NCBI GenBank assembly: GCA_001695595.3
Contig: MBPM02000326.1
Coordinates: 1-27,330 of the forward strand
Direction: 5' to 3'
Length of the DNA: 27,330 nucleotides
From: Plasmopara viticola
Lineage: Eukaryota > Oomycota > Peronosporomycetes > Peronosporales > Peronosporaceae
A program made the translations under genes and the position numbers. Positions within the stretch are counted from its first letter, which is position 1. Every line of letters starts with the position of its first letter. A model generated the notes under the pieces. It made no database searches. It was not told the origin of the DNA and saw only the letters and a list, made by a program, of their open reading frames with translations. Of the stretch, positions 19,568 to 27,330 are shown in pieces.

Positions 19568-22354
19568 CTATGTAGGCAGCTCAGACACCGCCAACGCAAT
19601 TTCGTACTCGTCCAGGCGTGGTCGCTTGCTTTCTGGTTCTGGCTCATCGTCATTTTCAGCGCCACCAAGATGCAAAGGCATATCTCCATCAGTCAGTAGA
19701 CGCGGTTGTTCATACGTGATCGACCGAGGGCGAATGGAACCACCACTGAACACTATGCGATTCTCTGATGCATCGACGCCGACGCCAACACCTTCACCAT
19801 GAGGAATTACTGCTGACGGTGTGCACGGATCACATCCGGCAGCACGGACGAGATCAAGGCTCGGGTTGAGATGCTGGACGGTGGCGGGGTGATCGATTGA
19901 TCGAATTGGATGTTGTGAGTGCGGGACGATATCGCAATCAGGACGCTGAGCGAGCTGCATCTGCTGATCTTCGGTAGCAGTAGCAGGCCTGATGCGCTGG
20001 ACAACTTGCATCTAGCTGTTACTCCCCCTGTCCAAAGCATCAGTAGGAACGGGTGAGACTTGAGCATCAGTAGGGGGCACTTCTTCCATTTCAACGTCGG
20101 CGGCAACGTCGACATCCGCAGTTGTACCATGGTCGTTCTCATTCACTGGTCGCGGTGGCGGAATATACATCACGGAATCGTGATCATTGATGCTAACCAC
20201 CCAAGGAGAGCAACTTGAGTCATCACTGACGGCATGGAACGTGTCTGATGGTCGCTCATTCAGATGTACCGATCGCGAAATTACGATGCGCTCGTCGTCG
20301 TAGTCCCACACACGGTACGCTTTCGAACCATCAGCGTATCCAAGGAAGAGGCAACGGTGAGCTCGAGGATCAAGTTTGCCTACGTTTGGCTTGTCAACAT
20401 GTACGTAGCCACGAGCACCAAATACACGAAAATCTTCGAGTGACTGGCGCTTTCCGGTCAATACTTTGAGGGGGCTCTGATCCGGTCGCGCAGTATTCGG
20501 GATACGGTTGACAATGTAAGCTGCAGTCCGAAACGCTTCAGCCCACCACACACGGTCCACTCGCATGTAGTGTAGCATCGATCGGGCCATGTCAGCTAGT
20601 GTCCGGTTCATACGCTCAGCGGTCCCATTTTGCTGGGGGCTGTATGGCGCACTCGTCTGGTGAATGATCCCTTTGGACGCACAGAACTTGCCGAAGCGCT
20701 TGCTCACATATTCACCACCGTTGTCACTACGAACACACATCACCTTGCAGCCGTGTTGCACCTTAACCTGAGTGCAAAATGCCTTGAAGCAATCGAACAC
20801 TTGAGACTTCTGCTTGATAAGGTTGACGAACACTACTCGGCTGCAGTCGTCCACGAAGACCACGACGTATTCCGCACCACCCTTTTACTTTGGTTTAATT
20901 GGCCCCATCACATCCGTGTGCACAATCTCGAACGGGCGACCTGTCTTTATCTCGCTACCCGATTGGTGCGCGTACGAGCTCGTGGTCATTTTTCCTTGCG
21001 CACAGCCACTGCAAACACCACCATCCGATATAAACAAAGCCATAGGGGGGACACCATCGCACGCGCGAGCAATTAGCTTTAGCTTGGTATCGGAGACGTG
21101 CCCCAGGCGCGCGTGAATGACTTCGTAGGCTTTATCACTTGACTCACCATCAAATGCCGTATACGCGTTGCCTTCCGTTCTGTACTTTAGTTCGCACGCG
21201 TACAGTTTCCCAATCCGAGGGACTCGAGCAATAACACGGCCATTCTGCGAGATGGAGGCACCGGTCTTATCGAACTGCACAGCGAGATTCTTGGACATGA
21301 GTGCAGGAGCCGACAGTAGCTTTCGGTCCAATTTCTGAACATGGAGAACATCCGTCAACTTCACCGCCACGCCTCCGGTAAAGTTAACTCGCACGGTACC
21401 CATACCTATGGCGGCAACCCACTGGCTATTTTCAACCATGATCTCAATTGATTCTGTAAGCGGGCGGTACTCCGAAAAATCATTTCGATCCGTAGTCATG
21501 TGCGAGCTGGCTCCACTATCAAGGAGCCAGGTGAACGATCGCTCACCACCAGCGGTCATAGCGGAGAACGCGAACTCCTAACCACCGGCATTGCCCTTCA
21601 GCCTTGGTCAATCTTGCTTCTTGTGGCCAGCTTCGTGGCATTCATAGCAACGGCCCTTGAACTCTTTCTTGTCACCACCATTATGCCCTTTGAGTCCGTG
21701 TCCCTTGGCATTTCGTCCACGTCGGCCTCCACGCCCATTCTGGAACCCTCCACCATTATCACTCACCGTCGCCTTGAATGCTTGCTCCTTCAACTCGCGT
21801 TTTTGAATCATCTCATATTCGCGTCGGAGCATCTCTTTCGCATCCAGAAGTGTCACACGGTCGCGCGCTTCGATGAGCCGCACCATCGCGTCGTACTCAC
21901 TTGGCACACTACCAAGGAGGATCACCAGCTTCTCCTCTTCAGGCAGAGCGTCACCAACCGCAGCCAACTTCGCACACAATTCATCGAACTGCACCAGATG
22001 CTCCATGAGACTCCCACTACTGGTCATCGCGAACTCGTGGAGTTGCTTGCGCAGCTGCACACGGTTGTGCAGACTCTGCTTCATGAAAAATGCACGCAGA
22101 ATCTGTCATGCTTCCCATGCAGAATTGGCTTCTCTTACCATCATCTGGTACGTTGGACATAACAGCTTCAACACCACAGCCAGCGCCTTCACATCGGCGG
22201 CTTTCCTTTGAGCGGGGGCGTTCACTGCGTCTTCTGGCTTCACCTCGAGATGATCGAGGAGGTCCTTTCTGGCCAATGCCATGCGGGCATTAAACTCCCA
22301 CAGGAAGTAATTGTCGTCGCTGAGGATCTCGTTCGGGTTCGTTATTGGGCTCAT
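19568..22354 (-). pseudogene. gag-pol: Copia element 1 gag-protease-integrase polyprotein (decayed)
   Basis: A single 929-codon frame without any indel, interrupted by five stops: TGA at 22106, TGA at 21608, TAG near 21578, TAA at 20885 and TAG at 20012. Domains in order are: copia-type gag (YFLWEFNARMALARK near the start); a zinc knuckle C-x2-C-x4-H-x4 near 21649-21611, whose last Cys position is the TGA at 21608; protease WLLDSGASSHM with Asp at 21520; integrase zinc finger H-x4-H ... C-x2-C; and the integrase core with Asp 20914, Asp 20725 and Glu 20617 (35 residues between the last two). An acidic linker follows and ends at the array junction, where the joined bases form a TAG. The first TGA stands where element 2 has Trp in EAW. 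The frame is homologous to element 2 but clearly a different family member. Confidence 0.92.
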
Positions 22355-22358
22355 AACC
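22347..22358 (-). promoter_or_regulatory. Primer binding site, Met-tRNA anticodon arm
   Basis: GGTTATGAGCCC on the minus strand is complementary to a Met tRNA anticodon arm (GGGCTCATAACC). It resembles the Drosophila copia primer site GGTTATGGGCCC, which uses an initiator tRNA half-molecule. The gag ATG (22354) lies inside the site. The exact tRNA of this organism is not known. Confidence 0.6.
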
Positions 22359-22563
22359 TATAACAATTTGGTTGTCGCAGAGCAGAATGGAAAGTAAATT
22401 CATAGGAATAAGGCAAAGTATAGGCTCTAACTCACTTGTAGCCACGTGTTCTTCTGTCTCGATATTCTAGAATGTGACTATTTCTCTTATATGTCAAGTT
22501 GGCACATACTGTGGGACACCCAATTAGAGGCCGTTACAACTGACACACAAAAGCATGCTAACA
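22359..22563 (-). repeat. 5' LTR of copia element 1
   Basis: Read on the minus strand it begins TGTTAGCATGC at 22563, where homology to the array unit ends. It contains a TATA box (ATATAAG, 22486-22492) and runs to the primer site at 22358. The inner end (TTATA) does not show the expected CA, so that border is set by the adjacent primer site. With no 3' LTR present, it cannot be confirmed by LTR comparison. Confidence 0.65.
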
Positions 22564-22847
22564 TCAAAACGTCGATGTATTCTGATTAAGGTTTGTCTTT
22601 CTGAACGGCTTTATATCACAGAAAATCTAGCTGCGATATGAGTCTTTGAGATTTTAAACGCAGTGGACTTGAGCATCCTATACTTGAAAGAATCAAATTT
22701 TTAATTAAGCCAAAAGATATCGAAGTACAGGCACTGAGTAAGACAACGGCATCACCCGTCATAGTGTTTTGAAAGTAGAGTTTGCTTATAAGCTCAATTT
22801 CCAGAATCAATCATATTTAGATGGATAGCTACTGGTCAGGATCGCAA

Positions 22848-22889
22848 CTTTATATGGTAGGACGCAAAAATTCCATTGTTTTGCTCATT
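22848..22889 (+). promoter_or_regulatory. TATA-like box and initiator of the inverted copy
   Basis: CTTTATA at 22848-22854 is followed by GCTCATT at 22883-22889, with the same spacing as in the array. Bases around the second half differ (GTTCATT). Conservation despite divergence of the flanks supports a promoter role. Confidence 0.58.
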
Positions 22890-23153
22890 GTTCATTAAAT
22901 CTTAGGTTTTACATAGTGGCTTTAATGAACGTAATCCGTCAGATACAAACACATCACAAGTGACAAGAAAGTGTAATTTTCAGCTACTGAGGTGACATCA
23001 AATTCGCGATGGATTTGGATGCTGGTAAAAATCCAAGAAAATGACAGGATTTACCGCTCGAAGAGGAGACACGGCATACATTTTAATCACAACGCAACTT
23101 GCTTCGAGACTTTGAAATCAACTTTGCTTGGTTGTCTACTCCTCGATAAGACC

Positions 23154-23414
23154 ATGAAGTTTACTGCTTTCGCCGTCGCTGCTGCAATCGCTGTTGCAAA
23201 CTTTGCCACTGCTGACCAAAATGCACTGCGGTCAGCAGCTATGCCTACAGAGGCAGCACCTGCTGCAGGTAAGGGTCCAGAAGGTAATAGGAAGGAATTC
23301 TGTGGCTGGGGAGGGCCTTGGGGTGGACTCGGATGGGGTGGTGGCTGGGGCGGAGGCTTAGATGGTGGCTGGGGTGGAGGCTGGGGTGGAGGCTGGGATG
23401 GAGGCTGGTGGTAG
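23154..23414 (+). CDS. GW-rich secreted protein, copy 17 (diverged, 86 aa)
   Basis: The only plus-strand copy. It keeps the signal peptide (with small changes: NFATA in place of NYAAA), the spacer (one Lys to Arg) and the Gly/Trp tail. The tail is four residues longer and contains two Gly-to-Asp changes (GGGLDGGW, GGGWDGGWW). The first tail Trp (residue 50) is Cys. The reading frame is fully open and the ACCATGA start context is kept, as are the upstream promoter motifs and AATAAA at 23537-23542. It stands head-to-head with the array across copia element 1. It could be a functional paralogue and shows which features are constrained. Confidence 0.87.
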   Translation: MKFTAFAVAAAIAVANFATADQNALRSAAMPTEAAPAAGKGPEGNRKEFCGWGGPWGGLGWGGGWGGGLDGGWGGGWGGGWDGGWW

Positions 23415-23536
23415 ATCTGGGTCGACGTATCCGACTTACAATATCGTACCCTCACTCAATTATTTGATGCTCGGAATTCATCTACTACTGAATATGACAC
23501 CACGCTGTTTCTGATGCTGTCGTTTCCGCTTTTAAG

Positions 23537-23542
23537 AATAAA
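23537..23542 (+). terminator. Polyadenylation signal AATAAA of copy 17
   Basis: AATAAA lies about 123 nt past the stop at 23414, the same distance as in the array. Confidence 0.5.
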
Positions 23543-23588
23543 GTTCAATTCGAAGGTCTTTTGTCGTAGTTGTTGATCTATGCTTATT

Positions 23589-23734
23589 TGTTAAAATTAC
23601 ACCGCTGAATGCATGTTGAACAGGAGAATGGCTTCACAGTATTTACAAGTACGTTACAGTTAGTAATTACATATGGTAGCCGTTCATTGGTCAAGATAAA
23701 TATGTTCACTTCGGTTTTTACTTTCTTCTCAACA
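23589..23734 (+). repeat. 5' LTR of copia element 2
   Basis: It runs from TGTTAAAATT to CTCAACA, the standard TG...CA ends of copia LTRs. It begins where unit homology stops (ctatgctt, 23578-23585) and ends directly before the primer site. It is short for the group (146 bp). The 3' LTR is outside the window, so the borders rest on the ends and context. Confidence 0.75.
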
Positions 23735-23746
23735 GGTTAACAGCCG
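23735..23746 (+). promoter_or_regulatory. Primer binding site, Asn-tRNA anticodon arm
   Basis: GGTTAACAGCCG directly follows the LTR. It is complementary over all 12 bases to the anticodon arm of eukaryotic tRNA-Asn(GUU) (CGGCTGTTAACC). This is the same tRNA region that Drosophila copia uses from initiator Met tRNA. Confidence 0.6.
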
Positions 23747-23776
23747 CAACAAGCTCAAGCAACGTTCTCGCCCAAT

Positions 23777-26700
23777 ATGAACAAGCGCACCGAAGTCCTC
23801 CTAGGAAGGTGTAACTATTACCACTGGGAGTTTAACATGAGGATGACCCTGGCACGGAAGGGTCTCCTGGGACACATCATGGCCGTCAAGGAAGAGAAGG
23901 ACGTCACGGAGGTGTGGCTGGTTAATGATGCCAAGGCGCTAGGCATCATTGCTCAAGGGGTTGAGATCCAGCACCAGACCAAGATTCGGGCGGCTACGCG
24001 TGCTATGGAGGCGTGGGGAACCCTCCGCGATTTCTACAATCGCTCGACTCTTCACAATCGTGTTGTGATGACTCGTCGACTACATGAGTTCAAGATGGAA
24101 AGTGGAACAAGCATGGCAGAGCATCTGGACCCTTTTGACGAGCTAGTAGTGGGACTACAGACTACGGGAGAGCAAATTGATGAGTCACGCCAGCTGGTGG
24201 TACTTCTCAGCAGTCTACCGTCGGAGTACGACTTGATTTCGTCGACTGTGGAAAATTCAAGGGACATTTCGGTGATAGAAGTCAAGGAGAAGCCTGCAGA
24301 GGAAAGAAGCTACAGAGAAAGCGTTTCGCGTAAATGGAAATGAAAATGCTAGAAGATTCAAAGGTGGACGGGACAATGGGCGAAAGGGTGGTCCTCCACG
24401 CAATAACGGCGGATTCAAGGGCAAGTGCTTCAACTGTGACCAGTTTGGACACATGAAGCGAAACTGCCCGGCCGGTAAAAGATTCAACAGCGACGACACG
24501 GTGTTCGCTGTTGGTGAAGGGAAGTCATCAGGATGGCTGATTGACAGTGGAGCAACTTCCCACATGACCCCACACAGAAAGGACTTGTTTGATTACAAGG
24601 GCCTAGAAGCTAGCATCGAAGTTACGATTGCAGATGGGAAGAAGTTGCTTGTCAAAGGAGCCGGCACGGTAAAATTGACTGGTTTGAATGGAATGAGGAT
24701 TCGCATGTTTGAAGTTCTGCACATTCCCGGACTCGACAGAAGGTTGCTGTCAGTTGGCAAGCTGGCAGAGCGTGGCATGAGTGTGGAATTCTCGCGTTCG
24801 TCATGTGTCATTTGGAACAAGAAGCAAGCAATTGCGTCGGGCACAAAAGCTGGAAAGTCGTATTTTTTTGACTGTGAGCAAGAAGAAGCATATTTCGTTG
24901 AATATACCGGGGCTGACAATCGGTGGGAGCTTTGGTATGCACGCATGGAGCACCCCAGCAAGGATGCGCTGATCAGGACACAGCGATTAAGTAATGGTAT
25001 CCCAATTATCAAGCAAAGTGTGGAAATATTGTGTGCCGGGTGTTTGAGGGGCAAGCAGACGATCACGGTGTTTCCGTCTCGTTCAATGACAAAGACGACA
25101 CGTGTGTTGGAGCGCGTTCACACAGATGTCATGGGGCCAATGCGAACTATCTCGAAGGGTGGTGCCAGATACATTCTCACGTTTGTGGATGACTTTTCAC
25201 GATATGTTGCATTTTTTCTGATCAAGAGCAAGAGTGAAGTGGCTGGCAAGTTCAAGGAGTTTCTGACATTATACGAAAACCAGTGAGGTGCACGACTAAG
25301 ATGATTGCGATCCGACAACGGAACCGAGTTCGTAAACAAGAAAATGGCAGGAATATGTCAAGAGAACGGCATTGTACACCAGCGCTCCGTCCCATACAGC
25401 CCGCAGCAGAACGGAGTAGCGGAGCGTATGAACAGGACAATTATGGAGAAAGCCCGCAGCATGTTACACCACAAGAGCGTATCTACGGAATGGTGGGCGG
25501 AAGCGGTAAATACAGCGGTTTATTCAATTAATCGCTCCAGCAATACGGTCCATCCTGACATAACGCCGTATGAGCTAGTTTTCAAAATGAAGCCTCGAAT
25601 GAATCATCTGCGCGTATTCGGTTCGCAAGGCTACGCTCATATTGACGATGTGAAACGGACCAAACCGGAACCCAAGAGCTTCAAGTGTATGTTTCTTGGC
25701 TATGCAGAGAATGTCAAGGGCTATCGCGTGTTTGACTTGGAGAATGCCAAGATTAAAGTGACCCGCTCTGTAAAGTTGGATGAGCGTGAGGTGGGCAGCA
25801 TCTACGGCACGCAAGAGCACAAGCCGGAAACAATTGTTCAAGTAGTTAAGGATGGTGATGAAGTCAATGTTCAGCATCAAGTGGATCGACAGTCAGTTCC
25901 GGACGATCCCATGGGAGCTGTCGAAGAGACAGTCGAGGATGTCAATATGGAGGATGTAAATCGTACGCCAAGCGCCGTTGTACAGCGGCTAATGCCTTCT
26001 GAGAGCCCTGTACGAATCGGGCTTGAGCTAACGGAGTATCATCAACCTTCCCAAGTGCAACAAGTAGATCGTTTGGTGTTTCGGCCTGAATTGGAGCGAA
26101 CACGAGTAAGACGTGAGCCAGTGCTAATTCTAAGAAACGATTCCGATGGTGGAAAGTCAACAGAAGGCAGTGAGGGCCCAACGACTCCAAAGCGTGCTAG
26201 GATTGACGAAGATGGACTAATTGCGGAAGCCTTTCTTGCCTACGCTGTGAATATTGACGATGATTTGGACTCACCGACTACTTATACTCAAGCAATGGCA
26301 AGCGACGATGCAATGAAATGGCGTGAAGCAATGGATGCTGAGCTTCGCTCTCACGAAGAGAATAAAACGTGGACATTGCAGCCACGAGGGAAAATTGGAC
26401 GCGCAATTGGATCACGATGGGTATTTGCCAAAAAGCGTGATCAGAATGGCGCTATCGTGCGATACAAGGCACGACTAGCTAGTCGCGAAAGATTTCAAGC
26501 AGAAGTATGGCGTTGACTTTTTCGAGACATATTCCCCGGTTGCCAACATGAATTCGATCCGAATAATTCTCGCGGTATGTGTTGAATGTGGCTATCAAAT
26601 GAAACAGCTGGACGTCGACACGGCTTTTCTTAATAGCGTGTTGACGGACAACGTTGTTATGGAAGTTCCGCTTGGTGTCGACAATGCTCAAGAACATATG

Positions 26701-27330
26701 TCAACTAAACAAGGCTATTTACGGGCTTAAGCAAGCAGGGAGTGCCTGGAACAAGACAATACATCGTGTCTTCGTCAGGAATGGCTTTAAAAGTTGCGGA
26801 GCAGATCAATGTGTTTATGTCAAGAGAACTAAAGAAGGTTTTGCTTACGTTGGACTATATGTGGATGACATGATTATCGCAGCAAGAAGCAGCAAAGAAT
26901 TGAATCAAGTAAAGGGAGTATTCAAGAATGCTTTCAAGATGAAGGAGCTTGGTCAGGCGGAATTTATTTTGGGTATGGAAATTGATCACGACAGGTCAGC
27001 TGGAATATTGATGATCAGACAGACTCGCTACATCGATGACGTGGTCAAGCGATTCGGTCAACAAGATGCCAAAAGTGTTGAAAACCCTTGCGTATCAGGA
27101 TTAAAGCTGTCGTCAAAGCAGTCACCCACAACGGAAGAGGGACGGTCGACAATGCGATCAAAGCCTTATCGCTCTTTGATTGGATGCTTGCTGTACATAA
27201 CGACATGCACTCGGCCTGATATTGCTTACGTGGTGACGCAGCTATCACGTTTTCTGGAGAACCCAGGACTACAACATTGGAGCGCAGCAATTCGAGTAGT
27301 ACGGTATCTGAAGACCACGCGTCAAATCGG
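23777..27330 (+). pseudogene. gag-pol: Copia element 2 gag-pol polyprotein (decayed, partial)
   Basis: The gag starts at 23777 (copia gag with YYHWEFNMRMTLARK; EAWGTLRDFYNRSTLHNRV). A 1-bp shift near 24293 moves to the next frame, which holds the zinc knuckle C-x2-C-x4-H-x4-C at 24426, protease WLIDSGATSHM with Asp at 24543, and integrase. The first His of the integrase zinc finger is Tyr (LWYARMEH). Integrase acidic residues are Asp 25125, Asp 25314 and Glu 25422, the last two 35 residues apart. Two TGA stops (25284 and 25302) fall between the first and second Asp in an otherwise open frame. Reverse transcriptase starts near 26300. Shifts near 26485 and 26695 split it, with the LDVDTAFLN motif at 26608 and YVDD at 26858-26869. 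The last frame stays open from about 26699 to the edge. Confidence 0.92.

Larger units (their letters stand above)
1..19569 (-). repeat. Tandem array of ~1.22-kb gene units (16 units)
   Basis: Sixteen near-identical direct units, each holding one minus-strand Gly/Trp-rich protein gene (two in unit 9). The start codons lie at 494, 1711, 2924, 4144, 5371, 6591, 8051, 9274, 10709, 11931, 13141, 14362, 15583, 16807, 18029 and 19247. Spacing is 1210-1227 bp, except where an inverted insert (unit 6 to 7) or an internal CDS duplication (unit 9) adds length. In gene order each unit has an upstream region, a TATA-like box and initiator, a ~265-nt leader, the CDS, and a 3' flank with AATAAA. The ~0.97 kb between CDSs holds only these signals and I see no second gene in it. 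The array runs off the left edge. At 19569 it breaks inside the upstream region of unit 16, where a copia fragment begins. Indels and shared variants between units indicate unequal exchange and gene conversion. Confidence 0.96.
19570..22563 (-). mobile_element. Ty1/copia element 1 (5' part, 3' truncated)
   Basis: An LTR retrotransposon on the minus strand. Its 5' LTR starts at 22563 with TGTTA, followed by a primer site and a gag-protease-integrase frame. The order of protease before integrase and the GAG-pre-integrase domain are those of Ty1/copia. The element stops at 19570 in the linker before reverse transcriptase, directly against array unit 16, so reverse transcriptase, RNase H and the 3' LTR are missing. 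The right border falls exactly where array-unit homology starts again (22564). It is defective by truncation and by five stop codons. Confidence 0.9.
22564..23588 (+). repeat. Diverged array unit in inverted orientation
   Basis: One unit homologous to the array but on the plus strand, from the upstream flank (gtcgatgtattctg...) to the 3' flank ending ctatgctt. It is more diverged than the units are from each other, above all in the upstream flank (22564-22700). It is bounded exactly by the 5' LTRs of two copia elements. The parts of a normal unit beyond these points are missing here. Confidence 0.9.
23589..27330 (+). mobile_element. Ty1/copia element 2 (runs off right edge)
   Basis: A plus-strand LTR retrotransposon that starts with a 146-bp 5' LTR and a primer site. 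It continues through gag, protease, integrase and reverse transcriptase up to the window end, so RNase H and the 3' LTR lie outside. It is inserted in the 3' flank of the inverted gene unit. Several frameshifts and two stops make it non-autonomous as it stands. Confidence 0.92.

Noticed and set aside
1..19569. CRISPR array or simple satellite DNA
   Set aside because: The period is 1.2 kb with a conserved gene, promoter motifs and polyadenylation signal in each unit. There are no short direct repeats with unique spacers.
21578..21610. Programmed stop-codon readthrough between gag and protease in element 1
   Set aside because: The TGA replaces the last Cys of the zinc knuckle and a TAG follows 11 codons later; three more stops occur downstream. 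Decay explains this better.
21500..22162. Plus-strand 220-residue frame and other antisense frames inside element 1
   Set aside because: They are shadows of the minus-strand gag-pol frame, which has recognisable protease, zinc-knuckle and integrase motifs.
22347..22358. A tRNA gene fragment next to the LTR
   Set aside because: Only the anticodon-arm complement is present, at the expected position of a retrotransposon primer site, with no cloverleaf around it.

Overview
The window looks like oomycete nuclear DNA, Phytophthora or a relative. Three things suggest this: an oomycete-type initiator (GCTCATT followed by CATT) at a fixed place in front of every copy of a small gene, short genes without obvious introns, and Ty1/copia elements of the kind common in such genomes. 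This is inference from motifs; no rRNA or housekeeping gene is present to confirm it.

From 1 to 19569 the window is one tandem array of 16 units of about 1.21-1.23 kb, and it runs off the left edge. Each unit carries one minus-strand gene for a small secreted protein: 82 residues when intact, with a 20-residue signal peptide, an Ala/Pro/Lys spacer and a Gly/Trp-rich tail with no cysteine. Unit 9 carries two tandem gene copies. In all, 17 array copies are seen: 9 are full-length consensus, 4 are in-frame variants with an altered tail (6, 8, 9a, 10), and 4 are frameshifted (1, 5, 9b, 11). The remaining ~0.97 kb of each unit is the upstream region with a TATA-like box and initiator, a ~265-nt leader with upstream ORFs, and a 3' flank with an AATAAA signal. 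I see no second gene in it. A 334-bp inverted piece of a unit (7212-7545) interrupts the array.

The array ends at 19569 against a Ty1/copia element on the minus strand (element 1, 19570-22563). It has a 5' LTR, a primer site, gag, protease and integrase. Its reading frame is uninterrupted by indels but has five in-frame stops, and it is cut off before reverse transcriptase. Next comes one diverged unit in the opposite orientation (22564-23588) with an open 86-residue copy of the same gene on the plus strand. It is followed immediately by a second Ty1/copia element (element 2, 23589 to the right edge): LTR, primer site, gag, protease, integrase and much of reverse transcriptase, broken by about three frameshifts and two stops.

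The main biological object is therefore a highly amplified, actively reshuffling family of secreted Gly/Trp-rich proteins of unknown function. It lies next to a head-to-head diverged relative that is sandwiched between two divergently oriented copia 5' LTRs. The two elements also appear to use anticodon-arm primer sites for two different tRNAs (Met and Asn).
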